Origin: Corynebacterium meridianum
GTDB lineage: Bacteria; Actinomycetota; Actinomycetes; Mycobacteriales; Mycobacteriaceae
Assembly (NCBI RefSeq): GCF_016342265.1
Contig: NZ_JAEIOS010000015.1
Span: 330,947 to 394,946 of the forward strand
DNA: 64,000 bases
Direction of reading: 5' to 3'
Below the pieces are notes generated by a model. That model saw only the letters and a list, made by a program, of their open reading frames with translations. It made no database searches and was not told the DNA's origin. The position numbers and the translations under genes are program-made. Below are positions 16,830-26,095 of the stretch, in pieces; the stretch's first letter is position 1, and every line of letters begins with the position of its first letter.

Positions 16830-19324
16830 CCGGAGTGACGCAGGAGACAGGACGACGGAACACGCCACGGACTGTGGGACGCAGTGCCGTACGTGGTGTG
16901 TCGACCGGCATCCACTGGGCGGGAGATCTCCTCGTCGGTGCACCGGTCACCCTCACCGCGCTCGTCATCAACTGGCTGCTGTTCATCATCTGGAGAGGCG
17001 ACGGCAATGCGTTGGAGGACGCGTTCGGCGCGGCCGCCCCGAGCCTCCACCCCTGGGCGGTACTCACCGCGGGTCTGACCGGACCGACGGTGTCGACCGT
17101 GGTCCTCGGCTCACTGGCGCTGGTGTCCCTGGGGCTGCTGGCCGAAAGGCGACTGGGCAGTTACCGGTACGCCATCGCCGCGGTCGTCATCCAGGCGTTC
17201 GCGGTGATCGTCGGGCTCACCGCGACGCAGGCGGTCGTCGCCACCGGCAGTCACTGGGGTGGGATCCTCGACGGCCAGCACACCCTCACGCCGGTGTCCT
17301 GGACATTCGGAACCGCGGCGTTCGCCTCGGCCTGGATGAAGGCTCTCTGGCGGCGCAGGGTCCGGGCCGTCGTCCTCGCGTTCTCCCTGACCCTGTTCCT
17401 CTACTCGGGCATCGTCGCGGACTTCGTGCGGCTCGCGGCGGTGATCATCGGGCTGATCATCGGGCAGTGGCTGGTGGAGCGTTCCCTCCGGCTGGGATCC
17501 ATCTCCTTCCGTGAGGGGCGGACACTGCTCGCGATCACGATGCTCGCCGTCGCGGTCGGCCCTCTCGTCGCCGGGCTCAATCCCGATTCCGCTGGCCCCC
17601 TGTCCGGTGTGGCGGTCCTGACCTTCGATCCGGGTATAAGCCCACGTCACGCCCTCGAAATCTGTGGTGCCCAGCCGAACTCGATGGCCTGCGCCGAGGC
17701 GACGAATGAACTACGGGAGTCGGGACTCGGTCCGTTCCTGCTCAACCAGCTTCCGGTCATTCTCATGGCCGTCATCGCCCTCGGGATCTCCCGCGGACGC
17801 CGGCTCGCGTTCGGGGTCGCCCTGCTCACCCTGTCCGCGACCGTCGTTGTCCTGACCCTCGAGATGCTGGCGCTCTTCGAGGAGTTCGGCGGTGGCGTGT
17901 ACGCCTGGTCGAGTCTCGCCGGTGTCGTTTTACCGTGGGTGGTCATACTCGCACTGCTGGTCCGCTACCGACGGCTCTTCCGGGTCCGCGTGCACCGGGG
18001 TGCCGTGCATGCCCTGATCCGCAGGATCCTGCTGCTCATCCTCGGTACCGGGATGGCGTGGATCCTGGGTGCCTTCCTCCTCCGGGACGACTTCCTCCCG
18101 CGCGCGGATCTGCCGTCGATTCTCCGCTCCTGGCTGTCGCACTACATACCACCGGTGCTCGGCGACAACATCGACCACAATCTCATTCCGGTCGGGGAAC
18201 TGAGCTGGATGCTGTCTGTCTGGATCGGTGTCATCTTCTGGGCCGGGGTCACCGTCGCGTTGTACGCCGCAATGACCTCCGCGGAGAACCCGGGAGATGT
18301 GCGTAGTCGCGCCCGGGCAGCGGAGTTGCTCGGGTCGGGCACCGGCGATCACCTCTCCGCGATGACGATGTGGCCCGGCAACCGGTACTTCCTCACCGAT
18401 GACGGATACGTCGCCTACCGGGTGCACGCCGACGTGGCCGTCACCGTCGGGGAACCGGTCGTGACGGGAGACACGGATCCGCAGGAGCTCGCCCGCCGCT
18501 TCGAGGACTTCGCGACGAGCCGTGGCCGCCGGGTCGCCTGGTACTCGGTCCGCGCCGGGTTCGCCCTGGCCCGGGCTACCGCGGACTTCCAGTCGGTGCA
18601 GGTGGCCACGGAAGCCGTCTGTGACACCACCACGGTCGAGTTCCGCGGCAAGAAGTTCCAGGACGTCCGTACGGCGCGGAACCGTGCCGGGAAAGAAGGG
18701 ATCCGGGCGGAGTGGACATCGTGGAATGAACTCACTCCCGGGGTCCGGGAGCAGATCATCGAGCTGAGCGAGGAATGGGTCGCGGACAAGGCGCTGCCGG
18801 AGATGGGTTTCACCCTCGGTGGCGTCAATGAGATCGTCGCACCGGATGTCGCACTGATGCTCGCCCTGGATGGGGAGAACCGGGTGCACGGGGTGACGAG
18901 CTGGCTGCCGGTGCGCCGCGAAGGTGAGGTCGTGGGGCGGATGCTGGACTTCATGCGTCGGGACACCGAGGGCTTCCGTCCGGTCGTGGAGTTCCTCATC
19001 GCCGAGACCATGCTGCAGGCCCAGTCCGACGGATTGGAGTGGATCTCATTGTCGGGAGCCCCGCTCGCCCATACTGGGGGAGCGGACACCGGTGGGGTCG
19101 CGGCCGTGCTGGACCGCGTCGGTGCGTTCCTCGAACCCCTCTACGGGTTCAAGTCCCTGGCCGCATTCAAGTCGAAGTTCCATCCCCGGCACGAGTCCTG
19201 GTACCTCTGCTACCGCGATGAACTTGCTCTGCCGTCGATCGCGGTGGCGGTCGGACGGTGCTATGTACCACAGATGGAGGTCAGCCAGGCCGTTCACGTG
19301 GCGCGGGTATGGGCACGGGGCTAG
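16826..19324 (+). CDS. MprF-like aminoacyl-lipid (alanyl-DAG/alanyl-PG) synthase
   Basis: Large membrane enzyme of 832 residues that transfers an amino acid from aminoacyl-tRNA to membrane lipid. The N-terminal 500 residues carry about 12 membrane segments; the C-terminal DUF2156/LPG synthase domain (about 505-825, [31 protein letters not shown] to [18 protein letters not shown]) is the tandem-GNAT catalytic part. Alanine is the likely amino acid, by analogy with the C. glutamicum homologue that makes alanyl-diacylglycerol and, with the upstream esterase, alanyl-PG. The ATG overlaps the esterase stop. Lysine specificity cannot be excluded from sequence. Confidence 0.85.
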   Translation: MTGVTQETGRRNTPRTVGRSAVRGVSTGIHWAGDLLVGAPVTLTALVINWLLFIIWRGDGNALEDAFGAAAPSLHPWAVLTAGLTGPTVSTVVLGSLALVSLGLLAERRLGSYRYAIAAVVIQAFAVIVGLTATQAVVATGSHWGGILDGQHTLTPVSWTFGTAAFASAWMKALWRRRVRAVVLAFSLTLFLYSGIVADFVRLAAVIIGLIIGQWLVERSLRLGSISFREGRTLLAITMLAVAVGPLVAGLNPDSAGPLSGVAVLTFDPGISPRHALEICGAQPNSMACAEATNELRESGLGPFLLNQLPVILMAVIALGISRGRRLAFGVALLTLSATVVVLTLEMLALFEEFGGGVYAWSSLAGVVLPWVVILALLVRYRRLFRVRVHRGAVHALIRRILLLILGTGMAWILGAFLLRDDFLPRADLPSILRSWLSHYIPPVLGDNIDHNLIPVGELSWMLSVWIGVIFWAGVTVALYAAMTSAENPGDVRSRARAAELLGSGTGDHLSAMTMWPGNRYFLTDDGYVAYRVHADVAVTVGEPVVTGDTDPQELARRFEDFATSRGRRVAWYSVRAGFALARATADFQSVQVATEAVCDTTTVEFRGKKFQDVRTARNRAGKEGIRAEWTSWNELTPGVREQIIELSEEWVADKALPEMGFTLGGVNEIVAPDVALMLALDGENRVHGVTSWLPVRREGEVVGRMLDFMRRDTEGFRPVVEFLIAETMLQAQSDGLEWISLSGAPLAHTGGADTGGVAAVLDRVGAFLEPLYGFKSLAAFKSKFHPRHESWYLCYRDELALPSIAVAVGRCYVPQMEVSQAVHVARVWARG

Positions 19325-19327
19325 ACT
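19322..19327 (+). promoter_or_regulatory. Leaderless -10 element of purC
   Basis: TAGACT, 8 bases before ATG at 19336; its first bases overlap the stop codon of the upstream gene. Confidence 0.5.
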
Positions 19328-19335
19328 GTGTCCAC

Positions 19336-20229
19336 ATGCGCCCTGAACTCTCCCAGTACAACCATCTCTCAGCGGGAAAAGTCCGCGAGATCTACGAGAT
19401 CGACGATGACAACCTGCTGATGGTCGTGTCCGACCGCATCTCCGCGTACGATCACATCCTCGACACGGAGATCCCCGACAAGGGCCGCATCCTGACTGCG
19501 ATGAGCGTCTGGTTCTTCGACGCCATCGACTTCCCGAACCACCTCGCGGGTCCCATCGACGACGAGCGGATCCCGGACGAGGTTCTCGGCCGGGCCCTCG
19601 TGTGCAGGAAGTTGGAGATGATCCCCTTCGAGTGTGTGGCCCGCGGCTACCTCACCGGCTCGGCGCTGGCCGAGTACCAGGAGACCGGGGCGGTCTGCGG
19701 GATCGAGCTTCCGGAGGGACTGCGGGAATCCTCCCGACTCCCGCACCCGATCTTCACCCCGGCCACCAAGGCCGAGCTCGGGGATCATGACGAGAACGTC
19801 ACCTTCGAAGAGGTCGCCGAGCGTCTCGGTGAGGCCCGCGCGACGGAGCTCCGTGATGCGACGCTCGCCATCTACACCCGGGCGGCCGAGCTCGCGCTCG
19901 AACACGACCTGATCCTCGCGGACACCAAATTCGAGTTCGGGGTCGACGAGGACGGGAGACTCGTCCTGGCCGACGAGGTGCTGACCCCGGATTCCTCCCG
20001 CTACTGGCCCGCGGACGAATACGAGGAGGGCAAGGTCCAGCCCAGCTTCGACAAGCAGTTCGTCCGCAACTGGCTCACCGGGCCGAAGTCGGGGTGGGAC
20101 AAGTCCTCGAACACGCAGCCGCCGCCGCTGCCGGGTGGCGTCGTCGAGGCCACCCGGGAGCGTTACATAGAGGCGTACGAGCGGGTGTCCGGTGAGAAGT
20201 TCGGCAACTGGATCGGATCCTGCGTCTGA
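19336..20229 (+). CDS. purC: SAICAR synthetase (phosphoribosylaminoimidazole-succinocarboxamide synthase)
   Basis: ATP-dependent condensation of CAIR with aspartate in purine synthesis. 297 residues with [26 protein letters not shown], the [13 protein letters not shown] motif, and the signature [19 protein letters not shown] at 19336 ([15 protein letters not shown]) fits the family; longer frames would overlap the upstream gene. A leaderless promoter precedes it. Confidence 0.97.
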   Translation: MRPELSQYNHLSAGKVREIYEIDDDNLLMVVSDRISAYDHILDTEIPDKGRILTAMSVWFFDAIDFPNHLAGPIDDERIPDEVLGRALVCRKLEMIPFECVARGYLTGSALAEYQETGAVCGIELPEGLRESSRLPHPIFTPATKAELGDHDENVTFEEVAERLGEARATELRDATLAIYTRAAELALEHDLILADTKFEFGVDEDGRLVLADEVLTPDSSRYWPADEYEEGKVQPSFDKQFVRNWLTGPKSGWDKSSNTQPPPLPGGVVEATRERYIEAYERVSGEKFGNWIGSCV

Positions 20230-20235
20230 CCCGAC

Positions 20236-20249
20236 GGGGCTCCGGCCCC
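20236..20249 (+). terminator. Possible weak terminator after purC
   Basis: A 5-bp GGGGC/GCCCC hairpin with a TCCG loop just after the purC stop. It is short and has no proper U-tract. Confidence 0.3.
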
Positions 20250-20419
20250 ACCCCCACAATATTGTTTACTACGCCACATTGCTTCAGATTCGTTGAGTAG
20301 CATCTTCCTCAGGGGAGAACCGGCCGGTGACAATTATCCGATACAGAATTGCCGCCCAGTTCCGTCAGAGAGCGGGAGGTGACTGTTTTCTTTCACCAGC
20401 CGGAGTACCACTGAGTTGC
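20250..20419. other. AT-rich gap upstream of transporter remnants
   Basis: No gene supported. The stretch holds a small palindrome ACAATATTGT (20257-20266) and is more AT-rich than its neighbours. It probably represents the eroded 5' part of a lost siderophore transporter locus. Confidence 0.4.
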
Positions 20420-20617
20420 ATCGAGACAGTGGGCGTGGCACCGGCAGTCGCAGCCTCGTGCTCACCGGATGCAGCAGCGCAGGCCATGACTCCGCCAGGG
20501 TCGGGCCGTCGGCTCCGCGGACAAGTCCACGGAGTCCCCATCGGCATCGTCACCGCGCTCGTGGGTGTCTCGAGCTTCATCGCCAGCATCCTGCCCCGGA
20601 GGAGGTTGATGTGGTGA
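20420..20617 (+). pseudogene. Remnant of FecCD-type siderophore permease (3' end)
   Basis: Only the C-terminal tail of a FecCD-family iron-siderophore permease remains. From about 20516 the frame reads VPIGIVTALVGVSSFIASILPRRR, the usual end of these permeases (family: LPVGIVTALVGAPFFL). Weaker similarity (RSLVLTGCSSAGHDSARVG) sits in another frame upstream, indicating frameshift decay. The stop (20615-20617) overlaps the start of the ATPase remnant (GTGA), preserving the original operon junction. Confidence 0.7.
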
Positions 20618-21416
20618 ACGACAACCGTGGCTCCCGCGTTGTTCTCGAACTGTACGGCTTCACCGTCGGGTACGGGCGCAGACGCGTCATCGAGGATTTC
20701 ACCGCGACCACCGGGGCCGGTGGGCATGTCGTCGGGCTCCTCGGTCCGAATGCGTCCGGCAAGTCGACGCTGATCGAGTCCATCGTCGGCATCCACGTGT
20801 CGGGGGTGGGGCAGCCGCGCGCGGGTGGACGGCGAGTCGCTGGGGGCGTTCCCTGCGCCGGATCGTCGGCTAGGTACTCCAGGGTCTGCCTGACATCGCG
20901 GAACTGACGGTGTTCAAGACGGTACCGATCGCCGCACGTCGGGCCCGCATTGTCCGGGGCACCGACATCCGCGCCGTGGAACCGGCGGGTCGGGCGATGA
21001 CGGAACTCTCGGGCGGAAAGCTCGCCGACAGATTCATCTCCGAACTGTCCGGCGGTCAGCGTCAGCTCACCGCGGTGGCCCAGACGCCCGGCGCCAAACC
21101 CACGGCATGCTGATCGACGAGCCCACGTCCGCGCTCGATCTGCACCGCCAGCTGTTCCTGCTGGAGATGATCGGGCCGGGCCGCGGAGAGCGGTGCAGTT
21201 GTGCTCACGGCCATCCACGACATCGACCCGGCGGCCCGCTTCTGCGGCGAGCTGCCCGTGATGAAGGACGGTCACGTCGTCGCACAAGGGAAACCCCGCG
21301 CGGTTCTCACCCCGGAGCTCCTGGCCGCGGTGTACGGCGTGGATGCGGGGATCCTCGACCACGGTGGAGTCCGCGGGCCGGCCCCGGTCGCAGTCAGAGC
21401 GGGACCGTCCGGATAG
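20611..21416 (+). pseudogene. Frameshifted ABC transporter ATP-binding protein (FepC/FecE-like)
   Basis: Every motif of a siderophore ABC ATPase is present in order but in different frames. Start GTG 20611 after a perfect AGGAGG; Walker A GPNASGKST near 20750; a stretch reading L-R-R-I-V-G then VLQGLPDIAELTVF around 20850-20910 needs two frame changes; signature ELSGGQRQLTAVAQ near 21045; Walker B with D-loop MLIDEPTSALDLHRQL at 21107; then AIHDIDPAARFCGELPVMKDGHVVAQG to the end in a further frame. At least four or five indels are required, so the gene is inactive unless the assembly is wrong. The neighbouring genes are intact, favouring true decay. Confidence 0.85.
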
Positions 21417-21419
21417 CGA

Positions 21420-21465
21420 GAGAACGGCGCCCCCTCCCTGCCCGGGGGAGGAAGGCGCCGTTCTC
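21420..21465. terminator. Bidirectional terminator between ABC remnant and DASS transporter
   Basis: Outer arms GAGAACGGCGCC (21420-21431) and complement (21454-21465), with an inner CCTCCC/GGGAGG pairing. Confidence 0.8.
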
Positions 21466-21504
21466 GTGGTGGCCGGTGCACGGTCGGCGTACACCGGCCA
21501 TGGA

Positions 21505-23199
21505 TCAGCCTGCGGTCGTCGTCAGCGGCACATTGAGGTCGAACACCGCCACGCCGATGGTCATCACGAGGACCGTGATCAGGACCAGGGCGATGAGGTT
21601 CAGCCAGATACCCGTCTTGACCATGTTGTTCATGGACACGTACCCGGAACCGTAGGCGATGGCGTTCGGAGGGGTGGCCACGGGCAGCATGAAGGCCGAG
21701 GTCGCGGCCAGTGCGACCGGGATGGCCAGGTACATCTGGTTCATGCCCAGTCCGACGGCGACGCCGCCGACGACCGGAAGGAAGGTGGCCGCGGTCGCGG
21801 TGTTGGACGTGAACTCCGTGAGTATCAGGACGATACCGGCGACGACGAGAATCAGCAGGAAGATCGGCAGATTGTCCAGGTAACCGACGCGGGTTCCGAT
21901 CCACTCGGAGAGACCGGTGCCGGAGAACTGCTTGGACAGCGCGAGTCCGCCGCCGAAGAGCAGCAGCACGCCCCAGGGCAGCTCGAGGGCGGTGTGCCAG
22001 TCGAGCAGTGGCGTGCCCTTCTTCAGGTCCGCGGGGATGATGAACAGCAGGATACCGACGACCATGGCGATCACGGCGGAGCTGAAGTTGCCCGCGAACG
22101 TCGTGCCCTTGAACAGCAGCGGGATGCCGATCCAGGAGGCGGCGGCGAGAACGAAGATGATGCCGACGAGCTTCTCACCGGTGGACATCGACCCCATGGC
22201 CTTGAGCTCCCGGTTCATCATCTCCCGGCCGCCCGGGATGTGGTCGACCTCGGGCTTGAACAGGATCTTCACCAGAACGAACCAGCAGATGAGCATGAGG
22301 ACGACGGCGAGCGGCACACCGACGAGCATCCACTGACCGAAACCGATGGGATGTCCCTGATCCGCCATGTAGCCGGCGAGCAGTGTGTTCGGCGGGGTAC
22401 CGATGATGGTGCCCAGTGAGCCGATGGACGCGGCGTAGGCGATGCCCAGCATCAGGGCGATGCCGAAGTTCGTCTTCGGCGGCTCCGCCGGACCGCCCTC
22501 GGAATCGTCCAGGGCGGCGGGATCCTCGCCCAGTTCGTGGCGTCTGTCGGCGTCGAGGCTGTTGTTGATCAGGGTGAGCACGGAGACACCGATGGGCAGC
22601 ATCATCACGGCGGTCGCGGTGTTGGACACCCACATGGAGAGGAACCCCGTGGCGACCATGAATCCGAGGACGATCGTCGCGGAGGAGGTGCCCATGGCCT
22701 TGACGATGTGCAGGGAGATGCGCCGGTGCAGGTTCCAGCGCTGCATGGCGAGGGCCAGCATGAACCCGCCCATGAACAGGAAGATCACCGAGGAGGTGTA
22801 GGCACCGGAGAACTCCTTGATCTTCGCCACGTTGAAGGCCGGGAACAGTACCAGCGGCAGGAGCGCGGTGATCGGGATCGGGATCGCCTCCGTCATCCAC
22901 CACGCGCCCATCAGGACAGCGATGGCCGCGGTGGCACGCATCTCGTGGGTGGTGGAGTCCTGGGGCATGATCCAGTAGATCAGCGCCGCCAGGATCACAC
23001 CGGCGACGAGACCCGTCCGCTGCCGGATCATCTCCTTGCGCTCGGCGGGTTCGGCCAGCTGTCCCGGGGATTTCTCGGGTGCGCCGGGACCGATGTCGTG
23101 ATGTTCGAACGGGTCGACGTCGCCATGTGACTTCGCTGAGAGATAGGGGTGCGACACGATGGATTCGTGGTCGCCGATGTTGTCGATCGGTTTGGACAT
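21505..23199 (-). CDS. DASS-family sodium:di/tricarboxylate symporter
   Basis: Secondary transporter of 564 residues. A charged cytoplasmic N-terminus of about 75 residues is followed by some 11-12 membrane segments. Both conserved SNT substrate/sodium-binding motifs are visible: SNTATAVMMLPIG in the first half and SNTATAATFLPVV in the second, as expected for the inverted-repeat DASS fold. In Corynebacterium, family member DccT imports succinate, fumarate and malate; the same class of substrates is likely. ATG at 23199 (MSKPIDNIGDHES) has an AAAGAGG Shine-Dalgarno four bases upstream. Confidence 0.92.
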   Translation of the reverse strand: MSKPIDNIGDHESIVSHPYLSAKSHGDVDPFEHHDIGPGAPEKSPGQLAEPAERKEMIRQRTGLVAGVILAALIYWIMPQDSTTHEMRATAAIAVLMGAWWMTEAIPIPITALLPLVLFPAFNVAKIKEFSGAYTSSVIFLFMGGFMLALAMQRWNLHRRISLHIVKAMGTSSATIVLGFMVATGFLSMWVSNTATAVMMLPIGVSVLTLINNSLDADRRHELGEDPAALDDSEGGPAEPPKTNFGIALMLGIAYAASIGSLGTIIGTPPNTLLAGYMADQGHPIGFGQWMLVGVPLAVVLMLICWFVLVKILFKPEVDHIPGGREMMNRELKAMGSMSTGEKLVGIIFVLAAASWIGIPLLFKGTTFAGNFSSAVIAMVVGILLFIIPADLKKGTPLLDWHTALELPWGVLLLFGGGLALSKQFSGTGLSEWIGTRVGYLDNLPIFLLILVVAGIVLILTEFTSNTATAATFLPVVGGVAVGLGMNQMYLAIPVALAATSAFMLPVATPPNAIAYGSGYVSMNNMVKTGIWLNLIALVLITVLVMTIGVAVFDLNVPLTTTAG

Positions 23200-23598
23200 G
23201 GTGCCTCTTTCAACTGCGTACGTCACAGCGGGTGCCTGCGGGTGGTTGTCGTTCCACGGCGACAGCGGAACCGGACCTCCGGACCGGGATCGGAGTCTGG
23301 TTCCGAGGCGCGGTGCAGGTACTCCGTCTGCTTTCGGGGCGAGACGGTGTGCAACCTAAATCTAACGTGAGGGCCTGTTTGACAGTTAACAATCGACTCT
23401 GCAGTATGGCGCGGGTCTCTGCGGTGTGGCGAAACCGGTGGTCAGTGCCGCCTAAAACCGGAATAACGGGGGTGTTGAAAGGGGGTGATATTTCCTGTGT
23501 GGATGCTGTTGATGAGCTGATAGCCGGGTCCGGTGTGAACCTCCGTGCCCACCGTTGGGTCGGCCGGCTCCGGGCCGGCGTCCGGAGGAGTCGGCGGG
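23200..23598. other. Divergent intergenic region between DASS gene and ptrB
   Basis: About 400 bp without a supportable gene. It contains an AT-rich patch at 23350-23400 (with the GTTAAC palindrome) that probably holds the DASS promoter. No recognised operator was found. Confidence 0.5.
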
Positions 23599-23604
23599 TA
23601 GCAT
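23599..23604 (+). promoter_or_regulatory. Leaderless -10 element of ptrB
   Basis: TAGCAT, 7 bases before ATG at 23612. Confidence 0.5.
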
Positions 23605-23611
23605 CGGCACA

Positions 23612-25771
23612 ATGGACACCGCTGATTCCGGAGCACGAGAAAGCAACGAACCGAACACCGTCACCCCGCCGTTGGCGGCCAGACATCCCGTCATCCGGGA
23701 GCACCACGGCTATCGTCTCGTGGACGACTACGAGTGGCTTCGGGACAAGGAATCGCAGGAGACTCTCGACCACCTGCGCGCGGAGAACGCCTACACCGAC
23801 GCGATGACCGCCGACCTGGAGAACCTGCGGGAGAACATCTTCGCCGAGATCAGGTCCCGGGTTAAGGAAACGGACATGTCCGTCCCCACCCGTGCCGGCG
23901 GCTGGTGGTACTTCGGTCGGACCGTCGAGGGGTCGAGCTACGGCATCTCCTGCCGGGTGCCCGCCGAACCCGGGGCCGACGCCTGGGTGCCACCGGTCAT
24001 CCCGGAGGACGGCACGCTCGAGGGGGAGACGGTCATCCTCGACTGCAACGAACTCGCCGAGGGGCACGAGTTCTTCGCCCTCGGGGCATCGAGCGTGACC
24101 CGTTCGGGCCGTTACCTCGCCTACTCGGTGGACACCGCCGGCGACGAGCGCTTCACCCTCCGGATCAAGGACCTGCAGACCGGTCAGCTCCTCGACGACC
24201 AGTTGGAGGGCATCTCCTACGGTGCGACCTGGGTGGGCGAGGACTACATCTTCTACCAGCGCGTCGACGATGCCTGGCGGCCGGACTCCGTCTGGCGGCA
24301 CCGGGTCGGCACCCCGCCGGAAGGGGACGTGCGCGTGTTCCACGAGCCGGACGAGCGGTTCTGGACCGGTGTCGGAACCTCCCGGAGCGAGAAGTTCGTG
24401 CTCATCAGCACCGGATCCAAGACCACGAGCGAGACCTGGGTACTGGACATGGACGACCCGACGGGAGAGTTCCGGTGTCTGCTCCCGCGCGAGAACGGCA
24501 TCGAGTATGACGTCGACCACGCCGTCATCGACGGCGAGGACCGCTGGTTGGTCACCCACAACGCCGACGGTCCGAACTTCGCCGTCGGGGAGTGTGCCGT
24601 CGGCGAGCTCACGGACCTGCGTTCGCTGCGCCAGCTGGTGCCGCACCGTGACGACGTCCGGGTCGAGGGCGTGGACACCTACAGGGACTTCATCGTCCTG
24701 GCCTACCGCGCCGGGGCCATCGGCCGGGTCGCGGTCATGCGGCTGGATGACGCCGACGGGTACGGCACCTTCGAGGAGATCCGCTTCGACGAGGAACTGA
24801 GCAGTGTCGGCGCCGGCGGACAGCCCGAGTGGGACGCCCCCGTCATCCGGCTCAGCTACACCTCCTTCGTCACCCCGGCCCAGCTGTACAACTACACCGT
24901 CGCCACCGGCGAGCGGGTGCTGCTGAAGGAGCAGGAGGTGCGCGGCGGCTACGATCCCCGGGACTACACGGCGACCCGCCTGTGGGTCACCGCCCGCGAC
25001 GGCGCCCGGATCCCCGTGTCCCTCCTGCACCGCACCGATCTCGACCTGACCCGCCCGAACCCGACGCTGCTCTACGGCTACGGGTCCTACGAATCCTCCA
25101 TGGACCCGGGTTTCTCGGTCTCCTGGCTGTCGATGCTCGACCGCGGCATGATCACCGCCTTCGCCCACATCCGCGGCGGCGGGGAGATGGGCCGCCTCTG
25201 GTACGACAACGGCAAGACGATGTCGAAGAAGAACACCTTCACCGACTTCATCGACGTCGCCGATGATCTCCTCGACCGCCGCGTGACCACCCGCGACCAG
25301 CTCGTCGCCCTCGGTGGATCCGCCGGTGGTCTGCTCATGGGCGCGGTCGCGAACATGGGCGGCGACAGGTTCCGGGCGATCGAGGCCGTGGTGCCCTTCG
25401 TCGACCCCCTGACCAGCATGCTGATGCCGGAACTGCCGCTCACCGTCACCGAATGGGAGGAATGGGGGGACCCGCTGCACGACAAGGCCGCGTACGAGTA
25501 CATGGCCTCCTACGCCCCCTACGAGAACATCGGGGCGAAGCCGTACCCGAACATCCTTGCCGTGACCTCGCTGAACGACACCCGGGTGCTCTACGTCGAA
25601 CCGGCGAAGTGGATCGCGAAGCTCCGTACCACCGCGACGGCGGGCGAATTCCTGCTGCGCACGGAGATGTCGGCCGGACACGGTGGGGTCTCCGGTCGCT
25701 ACGAGCGCTGGCGGCAGACCGCGTTCGAGTACGCCTGGTTGATCAACCAGGCGACGGGCCGCACCGACTAG
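23612..25771 (+). CDS. ptrB: Oligopeptidase B / prolyl oligopeptidase family serine peptidase
   Basis: Cytoplasmic S9A peptidase of 719 residues that cleaves short peptides, typically after basic residues. An N-terminal beta-propeller (about 75-420) caps a C-terminal hydrolase domain (about 440-719). The triad is Ser570 in LGGSAGGLLMGAV, Asp656 in SLNDTRVLYVEPAKW and His690 in SAGHGGVSGRYERW. The ATG at 23612 follows a leaderless -10 element. The position next to purC is conserved in Corynebacterium. Confidence 0.94.
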   Translation: MDTADSGARESNEPNTVTPPLAARHPVIREHHGYRLVDDYEWLRDKESQETLDHLRAENAYTDAMTADLENLRENIFAEIRSRVKETDMSVPTRAGGWWYFGRTVEGSSYGISCRVPAEPGADAWVPPVIPEDGTLEGETVILDCNELAEGHEFFALGASSVTRSGRYLAYSVDTAGDERFTLRIKDLQTGQLLDDQLEGISYGATWVGEDYIFYQRVDDAWRPDSVWRHRVGTPPEGDVRVFHEPDERFWTGVGTSRSEKFVLISTGSKTTSETWVLDMDDPTGEFRCLLPRENGIEYDVDHAVIDGEDRWLVTHNADGPNFAVGECAVGELTDLRSLRQLVPHRDDVRVEGVDTYRDFIVLAYRAGAIGRVAVMRLDDADGYGTFEEIRFDEELSSVGAGGQPEWDAPVIRLSYTSFVTPAQLYNYTVATGERVLLKEQEVRGGYDPRDYTATRLWVTARDGARIPVSLLHRTDLDLTRPNPTLLYGYGSYESSMDPGFSVSWLSMLDRGMITAFAHIRGGGEMGRLWYDNGKTMSKKNTFTDFIDVADDLLDRRVTTRDQLVALGGSAGGLLMGAVANMGGDRFRAIEAVVPFVDPLTSMLMPELPLTVTEWEEWGDPLHDKAAYEYMASYAPYENIGAKPYPNILAVTSLNDTRVLYVEPAKWIAKLRTTATAGEFLLRTEMSAGHGGVSGRYERWRQTAFEYAWLINQATGRTD

Positions 25772-25833
25772 TCCGGAGTGACGCGTGCCGGCGTCCGGTC
25801 GTGCCCGGGTGGCGTGATGGTGCCGGCCCCGCA

Positions 25834-25883
25834 TGGGGGTGATTGAGGGGGCTGCAGGGCAGGGGTATTTTCTGGCATACCCC
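25834..25883. promoter_or_regulatory. G-tracts and inverted repeat upstream of dctA
   Basis: TGGGGGT (25834-25840) and AGGGGGC (25846-25852) match the RamA-type motif. An inverted repeat GGGGTAT (25862-25868) / ATACCCC (25877-25883) follows. The rest of the 320-bp gap after ptrB shows nothing else except the leader hairpin listed separately. Confidence 0.35.
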
Positions 25884-26053
25884 CTGATTACAGCGTTTTT
25901 GCTGCCGCGTCTGAGCAGGACGTAGCGCGGGGTGGTCGACTGTCACCTTCGTGGCGTAGGAGATTCGGTTCCGGGGGCGTTGCTCCGGGGTGTCCGTGGG
26001 CGTACTGTCACCACATCGCCGGGCGAACTCCGGCCACGTACCAACCCACCACG

Positions 26054-26076
26054 GGCCGGAGCCAGTCTCCGGCCCC
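26054..26076 (+). promoter_or_regulatory. Leader hairpin directly upstream of dctA start
   Basis: GGGCCGGAG (26054-26062), loop CCAGT, then the complement (26068-26076). It ends 4 bases before the first possible ATG (26081) and would sequester the only GGAG in the leader. Confidence 0.5.
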
Positions 26077-26095
26077 GCTCATGAATGGACTTCCC

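Noticed and set aside
20327..20515. Intact small gene before the ABC ATPase remnant
   Set aside because: Only the tail matches FecCD permeases; the earlier part is not permease-like in this frame, so it is a remnant rather than a gene.
23350..23400. Iron-regulator (DtxR) box suspected in AACCTAAATCTAACG upstream of the DASS gene
   Set aside because: Only one half resembles the consensus and the dyad is missing.
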